Shown piece after piece: positions 34,908 through 43,525 of a DNA stretch of 64,000 nucleotides; within the stretch, counting starts at the first letter, position 1; each line of letters starts with the position of its first letter. The stretch comes from JAICKN01 sp036489565 (GTDB lineage Bacteria; Acidobacteriota; Terriglobia; Terriglobales; Acidobacteriaceae), in NCBI GenBank assembly GCA_036489565.1, contig DASXFN010000116.1:33648-97647 (forward strand), given 5' to 3'. Under the pieces are notes generated by a model. That model did not search any database. It was not told the origin of the DNA and saw nothing but the letters and a program-made list of their open reading frames with translations. The translations under genes were made by a program, and so were the position numbers.

Positions 34908-36114
34908 GCAGAAGTTTGTCCTTTGTGCACTTGTTCTTTTGTTTTCAATAAGTTTGGTTGGGATAGCCGAAGCTCCGGCACAAACCCAACCTCAAGCCTC
35001 AACCTCAGCCGGTCAGTCCGCCGCGCCAGTTCAACAGGGTGCCAGCGCACCCGGCACCACCAATCCAGCGTCTATTCAGGGCGGCGCTCAGACTCAAAGC
35101 TCGACGCCCACAGCGACGCAGACGCCTTCTCAGGGGCAGCCGTCGCAATCTCAACCGTCCCAGCCCCAGCCACCCCAGGGGCAACCATCTCAATCCCAAC
35201 CGTCGCAGGCACCCCCATCACAGGTACCGGCGCAAACAGGGACTGATTCTCAAACAAGCTCGGCGGATGACAATGGGACCTTTGTCTTCAAGAAGCAGGT
35301 CGAGGAAGTGGTTCTCCACGCGACCGTTGTCGATGACAAGGACCAAATGATCGTAAATCTGCCCAAGGACGCCTTTAGCGTTTACGAGAATGGTAAGTTG
35401 CAGCCCATTACCTCATTTCGGCGTGAAGACGTGCCGGTGGCCATGGGGATCGTGATTGATAATTCCGGCTCGATGCGGGAAAAAAGAGACAAAGTGAATA
35501 CGGCGGCGTTGAATCTGGTGCGGGCCAGCAATCCGGGGGACCAGGTTTTCGTGGTGAATTTTAACGACGACTACTACCTTGATCAGGACTTCACGAACAG
35601 CTTGCCAAAACTTAAGCAAGCCCTTGAAAAGGTGGAAGCAAGGGGCGGTACAGCTTTGTATGACGCTCTGGTTGCGTCCGCCGATTATTTGAAAGGCGCC
35701 AAGCTGCAGAAGAAAGTCCTGTTTGTAGTTACCGACGGCGAGGACAACGGTAGCCGGGAGAACCTGGAAGAGGCCGTGGAGCGGTTACAGCAGGAAAACG
35801 GACCGACGGTTTACGCCATTGGATTATTGGGGCAGGAGAAAGAACGCACCGCGCGACGGGCCCTACAGGTACTTGCCGAGCGCACCGGTGGAATCGCGTT
35901 CTTGCCAAAGAGTCTCGACCAGGTGGATGAAATCAGCAGTACGGTTGCGCGCGATATCCGCAGTCAGTACACCATTGGCTACAAACCACTTACGCCCAAG
36001 ACGGTCCCTGGCTATCGCACCATCCATGTGGATGCGAAGCAGAAGGGCTATAAGAAGCTCGTGGTTCGCACCAAGACGGGATATTATCCGGGCCAAGAAC
36101 AGGCCTCGAACTAA
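34891..36114 (+). CDS. second secreted VWA-domain protein with Pro/Gln/Ser-rich linker
   Basis: 407 residues from ATG 34891, which lies inside the end of the previous VWA gene; GTG 34900 is an alternative. Signal peptide residues about 7-30. From about 31 to 125 the sequence is a low-complexity spacer rich in Pro, Gln, Ser and Thr with Q-P-S-Q-S-Q-P-type repeats. The VWA domain has MIDAS D-N-S-G-S-M at 190-195, G-G-T-A-L-Y-D-A and T-D-G-E-D. Paralogue of the preceding gene, probably made by local duplication followed by linker expansion. Confidence 0.88.
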   Translation: MHLVNKQKFVLCALVLLFSISLVGIAEAPAQTQPQASTSAGQSAAPVQQGASAPGTTNPASIQGGAQTQSSTPTATQTPSQGQPSQSQPSQPQPPQGQPSQSQPSQAPPSQVPAQTGTDSQTSSADDNGTFVFKKQVEEVVLHATVVDDKDQMIVNLPKDAFSVYENGKLQPITSFRREDVPVAMGIVIDNSGSMREKRDKVNTAALNLVRASNPGDQVFVVNFNDDYYLDQDFTNSLPKLKQALEKVEARGGTALYDALVASADYLKGAKLQKKVLFVVTDGEDNGSRENLEEAVERLQQENGPTVYAIGLLGQEKERTARRALQVLAERTGGIAFLPKSLDQVDEISSTVARDIRSQYTIGYKPLTPKTVPGYRTIHVDAKQKGYKKLVVRTKTGYYPGQEQASN

Positions 36115-36189
36115 TTGAAACTGTGGCTTTGACATTCGGTCACATTGGCCGGATTTCTCCATTTGCATCTCTCCATTTACCATTAGTGA

Positions 36190-37587
36190 ATGCCGTTCGA
36201 TCCCCGGAGTTCTCTCGCCCAGCTCTTGAGTGACGTTGCCCGGCGGGCTGCACGCTATGCAGCCGAAGCGGAACAGCGGCATACTGCGCCTTTGCATGAG
36301 GATGTAGCCCGCCTGGAGACATTGGCGACGACTTTCCCACATGATCCGACCGAGCCCGCGGATGTGCTGGCTCTGCTTGATGAGATCGGATCTCCGGCGA
36401 CGTTGGCCTCAACCGGCAGGAGATATTTCGGCTACGTGACCGGAGGAGTCCTGCCAGCTGCTCTTGCAGCAAACTGGATGGCTGGAGCCTGGGACCAGAA
36501 TGCGTACCACTCAGCGTTGGTGGAGAAGCTGGAAGAGATCACCTTTGGCTGGATGAAAGAGATATTTGGCCTTCCTGCCTCCTGCGGGGCGGGTTTCGTT
36601 ACCGGCACGACCATGGCGAGCTTTGCTGGCCTGGCGGCGGCCCGCCACGCTTTGCTGGAACGTGCTGGATGGAACGTGGAGGAAGACGGCCTTTTTGGAG
36701 CGCCACCCGTTACCGTGGTGATTGGGGCAGAGGTCCACGCCTCGCTGTTAAAAGCTTTATCCATGTTGGGTCTGGGGCGCAAGCGGGTGAAGGTAGTTCC
36801 GACTGACCAGCAGGGACGCATGCGGCCGGAGGCACTGCCTACGCTGGATGACCGAACTGTCGTCTGCATTCAGTCGGGGAACGTCAATACAGGTTCGTTT
36901 GATCCTGCGGGGGAAATCTGTGCGCGCGCCCGCGACTCGGGAGCGTGGGTCCACGTGGATGGCGCGTTTGGATTGTGGGCTGCTGCGTCTGCGCAGCGGA
37001 AACATCTGATTGCCGGCATTGAGGGTGCCGATTCCTGGGCGACCGATTGCCATAAATGGCTGAACGTTCCGTATGATTCTGGAGTGATTTTCATTCGCGA
37101 GCCGCAACACTTGCACAATGCCATGACGGTAGGAGCTCCGTATTTGAAAACCAACGACGGACGCATGCCTCCGGTATTTACGCCGGAAAATTCCCGCCGG
37201 GCGCGAGCGATTGATGCCTGGGCGGCTTTGCGATCACTAGGGCAAACCGGTCTGGAGAAAATGATTGAAGGGAATTGCCGGTTGGCCGCGCGCTTTGCCG
37301 AGGGTCTTCGCCGTGCCGGCTATACGGTGCTGAATGACGTTGTGCTGAATCAGGTGCTGGTGACTTTTGGCGATGAAGAAACCACCCGCAGAATTATTGA
37401 TGCTTTGCAAGAAGACCGCACCGCATGGTTTGGGGGAACGCAATGGCAGGGACATACCGCCATGCGTATTAGCGTTTCTAACTGGTCCACGACGGAGGAG
37501 GATGTAGATAAAAGCCTGGAGGCGATTTTGCGGATTGCTGGTGCCAACGTTCCTTGCGAAATCGCCAGTAACCCGAAGCGCGATTGA
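36190..37587 (+). CDS. group II PLP-dependent decarboxylase
   Basis: 465 residues. Aromatic-L-amino-acid/glutamate decarboxylase family: H183 stacking residue, H-V-D-G-A-F-G with D257, and the PLP lysine K289 in D-C-H-K-W-L-N-V-P-Y-D. The substrate is not obvious (could be tyrosine, tryptophan, glutamate or cysteine sulfinate). It ends 17 bases before the extended cysteine synthase frame and may be co-transcribed. Confidence 0.85.
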   Translation: MPFDPRSSLAQLLSDVARRAARYAAEAEQRHTAPLHEDVARLETLATTFPHDPTEPADVLALLDEIGSPATLASTGRRYFGYVTGGVLPAALAANWMAGAWDQNAYHSALVEKLEEITFGWMKEIFGLPASCGAGFVTGTTMASFAGLAAARHALLERAGWNVEEDGLFGAPPVTVVIGAEVHASLLKALSMLGLGRKRVKVVPTDQQGRMRPEALPTLDDRTVVCIQSGNVNTGSFDPAGEICARARDSGAWVHVDGAFGLWAAASAQRKHLIAGIEGADSWATDCHKWLNVPYDSGVIFIREPQHLHNAMTVGAPYLKTNDGRMPPVFTPENSRRARAIDAWAALRSLGQTGLEKMIEGNCRLAARFAEGLRRAGYTVLNDVVLNQVLVTFGDEETTRRIIDALQEDRTAWFGGTQWQGHTAMRISVSNWSTTEEDVDKSLEAILRIAGANVPCEIASNPKRD

Positions 37588-37651
37588 CCTTGCCGCCCAG
37601 CCTTCCGTACCCTGTAGAGTGCGAACCCTGACAGATGCTTCCCAACTGCGA

Positions 37652-38569
37652 GTGGCTGACGACATCACAAAGCTTGTCGGCAATACTCCCCTCTTACAAC
37701 TCAAGCGCATTGCCCCGTCCGGCGCGGCAGACATTTTTGCCAAACTCGAGTATTTGAATCCCGGCGGAAGCGTGAAAGACCGGGCCGCCATCGGAATTAT
37801 TCGTCACGCCGAAGCACAGGGAAAACTGAAGCCTGGCGGCACGATTGTTGAGGCTACAGCCGGAAATACAGGGATCGGGCTGGCGCTGATTGGTGTGAAT
37901 CGAGGCTACAAGGTCGCTTTGTTTGTCCCCGAGAACTTTTCCGAAGAGAAGGTTGTACTCATGCGAGCTCTGGGAGCCAAGGTCACGCGTACGCCAGATT
38001 CTGAAGGAATGCAGGGAGCGATTGACCGGGCGCGAACGCTTGCCAAGGACGACCCTACGGCTTTTATGGCAGCGCAGTTTGAGAACCCATCGAATCCGCA
38101 ATATCACTACGAAACCACAGGACCAGAAATCTTTGAGCAGATGGAAGGCCGGATTGACGCGGTTGTAATCGGCGCGGGCACCGCGGGAACTTTCAGCGGA
38201 GTAGCGAGATTTTTGAAAGAGAAATTGCCGCGCATTCACGCTGTAGTTGTGGAGACAGAAGGGTCCGTGCTTGCTGGCGGCCCGCCGGGCAAACACAAGG
38301 TTGAAGGAATTGGAGCGAGTTTCGTGCCGAAGAATTTTGACCGCGCGATTTGCGATGAAATCATTATGGTGCATGACAAAGACGCGTTCGGCATGGTGAA
38401 GCAATTGGCGGGAAGCGAAGGAGTGCTTTCCGGATCGAGCGGCGGCGCGAATGTATTCGCTGCAATTCAGATAGCGAAAAAGTTGGGCGCGAGCAAACGA
38501 GTGGCGACGATGATTCCAGATTCTGCGGAACGATATTTATCCAAAAAGATTTTCGAGGGTGGGGTGTAG
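37652..38569 (+). CDS. cysteine synthase / cystathionine beta-synthase family
   Basis: 305 residues from GTG 37652, which begins the conserved core A-D-D-I-T-K-L-V-G-N-T-P-L; GTG 37619 and an upstream ATG at 37535 are alternatives but add non-family residues. PLP lysine K42 in N-P-G-G-S-V-K-D-R; substrate loop A-G-N-T-G; G-A-G-T-A-G-T phosphate loop; S-G-S-S-G-G-A near the C-terminus. Could make cysteine from O-acetylserine, or act as a short cystathionine beta-synthase given the gamma-lyase/synthase gene two bases on. Confidence 0.85.
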   Translation: MADDITKLVGNTPLLQLKRIAPSGAADIFAKLEYLNPGGSVKDRAAIGIIRHAEAQGKLKPGGTIVEATAGNTGIGLALIGVNRGYKVALFVPENFSEEKVVLMRALGAKVTRTPDSEGMQGAIDRARTLAKDDPTAFMAAQFENPSNPQYHYETTGPEIFEQMEGRIDAVVIGAGTAGTFSGVARFLKEKLPRIHAVVVETEGSVLAGGPPGKHKVEGIGASFVPKNFDRAICDEIIMVHDKDAFGMVKQLAGSEGVLSGSSGGANVFAAIQIAKKLGASKRVATMIPDSAERYLSKKIFEGGV

Positions 38570-38571
38570 CC

Positions 38572-39732
38572 GTGGCCAAACAGAATGAACGCCTGGGATT
38601 TTCCACTCGCTCCATTCACGCCGGGCAACCGCCTGATCCGACGACCGGCGCGGTTACCATCCCTATTTATGCGACTTCCACCTATGTGCAGGAAGAAATC
38701 GGCAAGCACAAGGGATACGAATACGCGCGTGTTTCCAATCCCACGCGGACGGCGCTGGAGGAGAATTTAGCGGCGCTCGAAGGCGGGGTTGCCTCAAAAG
38801 TGTTTGGCAGCGGCATGGCTGCGATCAATGCTATCTGCACGCTGCTCAAATCTGGCGATCACGTAGTTTGCGGCGACAACTTGTATGGAGGCGTTCCACG
38901 CCTCTTTAATCAGGTGCTGGCGAACTTCGGTCTGGAATTCACCTACGTGGATACGGCCGACGCGCGAAACGTGGAAAAGGCAGTGCGGAAAAATACGCGC
39001 ATGGTTTACGTGGAGACGCCTACTAATCCTTTGATGGCTTTGAGTGATATTGCGGCGGTAAGCCGAGTGTGCCGCAAGAAAAAAATTGAGCTAGTCGTGG
39101 ACAACACCTTCATGTCCCCTTATTTTCAGCAGCCGATTGCGCTGGGGGCGGACATGGTGGTGCACTCGACCACGAAGTTCCTGAATGGACATAGCGACGG
39201 CCTCGGCGGCGTGGTGGTCTGCACCACGCCGGAACAGGCAGAAAAGCTGGCCTTTGTGCAAAAGGCCGCGGGCGCGATTTTGTCTCCGTTCGAATGCTGG
39301 CTGGTGCTGCGCGGAGTGAAGACTCTCGCGGTGCGCATGGAGCAACACGACCACAATGGCAGGATCGTGGCGGAATTTCTGGCGCGTCACAGCAAAGTCA
39401 AAAAAGTTTTTTATCCCGGATTGATCGATCACCCTCAATACGAATTGGCTTGCAGTCAAATGAGCGGATTCGGTTCCATGATTACGTTTGAAACTGGATC
39501 GCTGACGAATGCCAACAAAATGCTCAAGCGAGTGAGGATTTGTTCGCTGGGGGAATCGTTGGGCGGGGTTGAAACATTGATTTCGCATCCGGCAACCATG
39601 ACGCACGCGGCCCTAGGCGAAAAAGGACGGCGGAAAATTGGAATTACTGACGGATTGGTGCGGATTTCAGTGGGAATTGAAGATGTAGAAGACATTCTGG
39701 CCGATTTAGAACAGGCGCTCGCTGCGATTTAA
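38572..39732 (+). CDS. cystathionine gamma-lyase/gamma-synthase
   Basis: 386 residues, GTG start, two bases after the preceding stop, so coupled. PLP lysine K202 in V-H-S-T-T-K-F-L-N-G-H-S-D; Y-A-R-V-S-N-P-T, S-G-M-A-A-I and the C-terminal S-L-G-G-V-E-T-L-I-S-H-P-A motifs intact. With the cysteine/cystathionine synthase it would make cysteine from homocysteine (reverse transsulfuration) or cystathionine from cysteine. A second family member is at 12094-13296; which does which is not decided by sequence. Confidence 0.88.
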   Translation: MAKQNERLGFSTRSIHAGQPPDPTTGAVTIPIYATSTYVQEEIGKHKGYEYARVSNPTRTALEENLAALEGGVASKVFGSGMAAINAICTLLKSGDHVVCGDNLYGGVPRLFNQVLANFGLEFTYVDTADARNVEKAVRKNTRMVYVETPTNPLMALSDIAAVSRVCRKKKIELVVDNTFMSPYFQQPIALGADMVVHSTTKFLNGHSDGLGGVVVCTTPEQAEKLAFVQKAAGAILSPFECWLVLRGVKTLAVRMEQHDHNGRIVAEFLARHSKVKKVFYPGLIDHPQYELACSQMSGFGSMITFETGSLTNANKMLKRVRICSLGESLGGVETLISHPATMTHAALGEKGRRKIGITDGLVRISVGIEDVEDILADLEQALAAI

Positions 39733-39762
39733 CCGTTGCTGCAAATTAATCCTACAAATCAT

Positions 39763-40083
39763 CTAGGACGCGATCGAGCCCGCAATCCAATTTAAATATT
39801 CCTCGCTCCCATCATCTACGGACAGCGAGAGGCACTCGGGCAACTCATAGGGATGCAGTTCTTTGATCGCGTTCCGCACTTTTTCAAATAGCGGCGCGGT
39901 AGTCTTAATGAGGAGCAGCCATTCTTCCGCTTCCTGTATTTTGCCTTCCCATCGATAGATGGATTGCGCTTTTGAGATGATATTCACGCACGCTGTCAGT
40001 TTGCGTTCCACCAGGGTGTTGGCAATGCGACGAGCTTCATCCTGCGATCCTGCGGTGGTAAGGACGATTCGCATGTCCGTCAT
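39763..40083 (-). CDS. cutA: divalent-cation tolerance protein CutA
   Basis: 106 residues. Typical CutA1: V-L-T-T-A-G near the N-terminus, V-E-R-K-L-T-A-C-V-N-I-I, E-E-W-L-L-L-I-K-T, H-P-Y-E-L-P-E with the conserved histidine, and the C-terminal Y-L-N-W-I. Trimeric ferredoxin-fold protein; a metal-tolerance role is known only for E. coli cutA. Convergent with the plus-strand run. Confidence 0.93.
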   Translation of the reverse strand: MTDMRIVLTTAGSQDEARRIANTLVERKLTACVNIISKAQSIYRWEGKIQEAEEWLLLIKTTAPLFEKVRNAIKELHPYELPECLSLSVDDGSEEYLNWIAGSIAS

Positions 40084-40179
40084 ATAAAATCAGCCTTTCT
40101 ATGTTGAATTTCCGGCAACCATTTTCCGGCATCCAAGGTTAGCACTGCCGGGGTTAGCACTGCGAGGCTCAAGAAAATA

Positions 40180-41586
40180 ATGGCAACCCAAATTAAATTT
40201 GGCACTTCAGGCTGGCGGGCAATTGTCGCGGAGGAGTTTACGTTTGCCAACGTGCGACGTGCAGTAAGCGGAATTTCCCGGTATGTGGCTTCGCAAAAAC
40301 CGGTCGGTGCACGCGTGATTGTAGGGCGCGATCCGCGGTTCCTGGGCGAAACATTCTGCTCGCTGGCAGCGGACATCCTGGCTTCCCACGGAATAGCGCC
40401 GATGGTGATTGCGGAAGCTGCTCCTACGCCGGCCATTTCGTACGCAGTCACCAGTGAGCACGCGGATGGGGCGATTAACTTTACCGCCTCGCATAACCCG
40501 CCGGAATATAACGGAATAAAATTTTCCACTCCTGACGGCGCTCCCGCCCTGCCCGAAGTGACTAAAGAGATTGAGGCGGCTATCGTTGCCTATGATGCCG
40601 CTCCCGAGTCATCACCCCACAAAGCGCTTGCAAAAGACACGGATCTTGAGCCGAGGGAAAATTACCTGAAGCGGCTGCGGGAAGTCGTGGATCTCGCAGC
40701 GGTCAAAAAAGCCGGGCTGCGGGTGGTGTTCGACCCCCTGTGGGGAGCCGCGCGCGGGTATTCGGATTCGCTGTTAAAAGATGCAGGCGTGCAAGTCGCT
40801 ACCGTTCATGACTACCGCGACGTGCTCTTTGGAGGCCATGCGCCTGAGCCAGATGATCACCTGTTGAATGAGTTACGATCGGCGATGCGGCAAACTAAGG
40901 CCCACATCGGTATTGCCACTGACGGCGATGCGGACCGCTTTGGCATTGTGGATGAAGACGGAACTTTCCTTCAGCCGAATTATGTAATTGCTCTGCTGTT
41001 CGATTACCTCGTGGAAAGCCGAGGCTGGAAGAATGGGGTGGCCAAGTCCGTGGCCACCACGAACCTGGTGAATGCGCTGGCGAGCCATTACAAAATTGAA
41101 TTGCACGAAATGCCGGTAGGCTTCAAATACATTGGTGAATTGATCAAGCAGGACAAAATTGCCATCGGCGGGGAAGAAAGCGCTGGACTTTCCATTCGGC
41201 ATCACGTCCCTGAGAAGGACGGGATTCTTGCCGGATTGTTGTGTTGTGAGATGGTGGCGCGTCGTGGAAAGTCATTAGGAGCACAATTGCAAGATTTATT
41301 TGGCAAAGTTGGTTCCTATTATCCGAAACGTGAGAACTTCCACTTGACGCAGGAAGTGAAAGAGAAGTTCACTGGTAAGTTGAAGCAGGAGCCAAGGGAG
41401 TTTTTTGGCCGCAGTGTGACTCAGGCGGTACGCACCGATGGCCTTAAGCTGGTATTTGAGGATGGCTCCTGGGTTTGCTATCGCCTTTCGGGGACCGAAC
41501 CGGTTGTCAGGGTATATTCCGAGGCGAGAAGCGAGAATAGTTTGGAAAAGTTGAGCGCGGCAGCGAAACAATGGATCTTCGAGTAA
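40180..41586 (+). CDS. phosphohexomutase (phosphoglucomutase/phosphomannomutase family)
   Basis: 468 residues. Active-site serine S104 in T-A-S-H-N-P-P, metal loop D248-G-D250-A-D252-R-F-G, sugar-binding G-G-E-E-S-A-G, and C-terminal phosphate-binding R-x-S-G-T-E-P. Interconverts hexose-1- and hexose-6-phosphates; glucose, mannose and glucosamine versions cannot be separated here. Its end overlaps the FtsB-like gene by 16 bases. Confidence 0.9.
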   Translation: MATQIKFGTSGWRAIVAEEFTFANVRRAVSGISRYVASQKPVGARVIVGRDPRFLGETFCSLAADILASHGIAPMVIAEAAPTPAISYAVTSEHADGAINFTASHNPPEYNGIKFSTPDGAPALPEVTKEIEAAIVAYDAAPESSPHKALAKDTDLEPRENYLKRLREVVDLAAVKKAGLRVVFDPLWGAARGYSDSLLKDAGVQVATVHDYRDVLFGGHAPEPDDHLLNELRSAMRQTKAHIGIATDGDADRFGIVDEDGTFLQPNYVIALLFDYLVESRGWKNGVAKSVATTNLVNALASHYKIELHEMPVGFKYIGELIKQDKIAIGGEESAGLSIRHHVPEKDGILAGLLCCEMVARRGKSLGAQLQDLFGKVGSYYPKRENFHLTQEVKEKFTGKLKQEPREFFGRSVTQAVRTDGLKLVFEDGSWVCYRLSGTEPVVRVYSEARSENSLEKLSAAAKQWIFE

Positions 41587-42041
41587 AGCAATTTTCAAAA
41601 ATTCGGACGTTCCCCAGGCCCGGAGACAGAATCCGCGCGTTGATGGATCGCGCGCCACAAGCCGAGGAGTTGGCGGAGCGGACGGCAGAGAAATTTCGTC
41701 CCGCGCTTTCCTGGTTCTTCGGTGCACGGCGGCGGCTGGCTACGGCCGGGGTATGCATTTTGACGGCCTGGATGTTTGTTCACATCGTGTTCGGCTCAAA
41801 CGGCATGGTGATGTACCGCCAGAAGCACGCCGAATACCAGGCGCTGGAGAAGGACTTTGTCCGGGTGCAAAAAGAAAACCAACAGTACACGGAGCAAATT
41901 AAGGCCTTGAAGACCGATCCTGCCGCAATTGAGCGTGAAGCCAGGGAACAGTTGCACTATGCCCGTCCGGGAGAGATGGTTTATGTGTCCCCTGCAGGCG
42001 CTCCCGTGCAAGCGCCTGAAAATAAAGCTGCGCAAAAATGA
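41571..42041 (+). CDS. FtsB/DivIC-like septum formation initiator
   Basis: 156 residues, overlapping the mutase by 16 bases. An N-terminal cytoplasmic segment of about 55 residues, one membrane helix (about 57-78), then a coiled-coil of heptads (about 85-115) and a short polar tail with the Y-x-x-P-G-E-M-V conserved block. This is the topology of FtsB/DivIC cell-division proteins. ATG 41643 would be a shorter alternative start. Confidence 0.75.
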   Translation: MDLRVKQFSKIRTFPRPGDRIRALMDRAPQAEELAERTAEKFRPALSWFFGARRRLATAGVCILTAWMFVHIVFGSNGMVMYRQKHAEYQALEKDFVRVQKENQQYTEQIKALKTDPAAIEREAREQLHYARPGEMVYVSPAGAPVQAPENKAAQK

Positions 42042-42067
42042 GATTTCCGAGTAACTTTTTTTGGCCC

Positions 42068-42246
42068 CGCCGATCTATGGTATAGTTTCGCTGCAATCCA
42101 GAAGTGTAGTCAGTTTCGTACGTAATTTGGAAGCTGGACAAATCGAAATCCACTGTGGCGTGGTTCTCTTGCAGCGGAAGGACCCCAGCGGGTGGGATGT
42201 GGCCAGCATTAACTGCGGCTTTGCCGCTATCATTGGAGGATTTTGT
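42068..42246 (+). promoter_or_regulatory. likely promoter and long 5' leader of the secreted protein gene
   Basis: A TATAGT -10-like hexamer lies near 42080-42085 and the coding start is 42247, leaving about 160 bases of leader. Just before the ribosome site there is a small hairpin (GCGGC TTT GCCGC at about 42217-42229). Whether the leader regulates is unknown; there is no recognisable riboswitch. Confidence 0.35.
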
Positions 42247-42606
42247 ATGAAGAAGCTGCTATCGGTTTTAAGTTTGTTTGCCTTTGTGTTTCTCATGGTA
42301 GGTGTTTCGGCGGCGAATGCTGAAACGGTTAAAGGATGGGTCAGCGATTCGAAGTGCGGCGCAAAAGGCGCGAGCGCAAGCCATGCTGATTGCACCAAAA
42401 AGTGCGAAGATATGGGCGCGAAACTTGTCATCGTAAACGACAAGGACAAGTCCATTGTTAACGTTGACAACCAGGACGCCCTCAAGGGTCATGAAGGCCA
42501 TTACGTCAGCGTTTCCGGCGCGATGTCCGGCGATTCCATGCATGTGGACAATGTGAAAATGTTGAAGCAACCCAAAGCGGCAACGCAAATGGGCGAGCAC
42601 ATGTAA
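42247..42606 (+). CDS. small secreted protein of unknown function
   Basis: 119 residues; start at 42247 set by GGAGG seven bases upstream. Signal peptide (K-K-L-L then hydrophobic residues ending A-N-A-E). The mature part has a G-W-V-S-D-S-K-C-G motif, a later C-T-K-K-C pair, and H-E-G-H-Y-V-S-V-S-G-type strands, suggesting a small beta-barrel with two disulfides or a metal site. The C-terminus ends M-G-E-H-M. The frame is open from 42061 but the earlier part is not conserved. Function unknown; strong terminator follows. Confidence 0.75.
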   Translation: MKKLLSVLSLFAFVFLMVGVSAANAETVKGWVSDSKCGAKGASASHADCTKKCEDMGAKLVIVNDKDKSIVNVDNQDALKGHEGHYVSVSGAMSGDSMHVDNVKMLKQPKAATQMGEHM

Positions 42607-42645
42607 GTTTTGCGATTGCAATGTTTGCAATCAATGAATTGAAAG

Positions 42646-42668
42646 GGCGGCCTGATGGCCGCCTTTTT
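42646..42668 (+). terminator. intrinsic terminator
   Basis: GGCGGCC / GGCCGCC stem with a TGAT loop (42646-42663), followed by a run of five Ts. It lies 40 bases past the secreted protein stop and before the convergent thiG gene, so it would close the plus-strand transcript. Confidence 0.92.
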
Positions 42669-42699
42669 GTTTTGCGTTAAGGATGTTTCGGTTAATAAA

Positions 42700-43473
42700 T
42701 TAGCGGACTACCCCTTCCAGTGGAGAACTCGCCGTGGCATACAGTTTCTTCGGCATGCGCCCGGCCAGGTAAGCCTGTCTGCCTGCGAGCACTGCGTTCT
42801 TCATGGCTTCCGCCATCAGCACAGGCTCCTGAGCATTGGCAATGCCAGTATTCATTAAAACCGCATCCACGCCTAGTTCCATGGAGATCGTGGCATCGGA
42901 GGCTGTTCCCACGCCCGCATCCAGAATCAACGGCACGCTGGTAATAACCTCGCGCAGAATACGGATATGAGCGGCGTTCTGAATGCCCAACCCGCTCCCT
43001 ATGGGCGCGCCTAAGGGCATTATGGCGCTGGCGCCGGCATCGAGCAATCGCTTGGCAAAGACAACGTCATCCGAGGTATAGGGAAGGACGGTAAATCCTT
43101 CTTTCACCAGCACGCGGGTGGCTTCCAAGGTGGCTTGAACGTCAGGATAAAGCGTAGCTTCATCGCCAATGACCTCCAGTTTGACCCAATCGGAGATGCC
43201 TACCTCGCGACCCAGGCGGGCCGTGCGAATCGCTTCATCGGCCGTGTAACAGCCTGCGGTGTTGGGCAGCAGAAAATATTTTTTTGGATCAATATAGTCG
43301 AGCAGCGACTCTTTGCTCCGGTCCAGGTTCACGCGGCGCACCGCGACAGTGACCATCTCTGCACCGCTGGCCTCCAGCGCGCGAGCGTTCTCCTGGAAAG
43401 ATTTGTATTTTCCGGTGCCTACTATTAGACGCGAGCGGAATTGGCGTCCAGCGATAATTAACGGATCAGACAT
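42700..43473 (-). CDS. thiG: thiazole synthase
   Basis: Makes the thiazole phosphate of thiamine from 1-deoxyxylulose-5-phosphate, dehydroglycine and ThiS-thiocarboxylate. 257 residues from ATG 43473. The Schiff-base lysine is K98 in D-W-V-K-L-E-V-I; N-T-A-G-C and the G-V-G-T-A-S-D phosphate loop are intact. No thiS or thiF is adjacent; the only other thiamine gene in the window is thiO at 51650. Just 52 bases separate its start from the acyl-CoA synthetase stop upstream. No TPP riboswitch is visible. Confidence 0.95.
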   Translation of the reverse strand: MSDPLIIAGRQFRSRLIVGTGKYKSFQENARALEASGAEMVTVAVRRVNLDRSKESLLDYIDPKKYFLLPNTAGCYTADEAIRTARLGREVGISDWVKLEVIGDEATLYPDVQATLEATRVLVKEGFTVLPYTSDDVVFAKRLLDAGASAIMPLGAPIGSGLGIQNAAHIRILREVITSVPLILDAGVGTASDATISMELGVDAVLMNTGIANAQEPVLMAEAMKNAVLAGRQAYLAGRMPKKLYATASSPLEGVVR

Positions 43474-43525
43474 GACTCTATTGTAATGAAAATAGAAAGC
43501 GGGTGCCGGGCCGCTTTGGTTGGAG

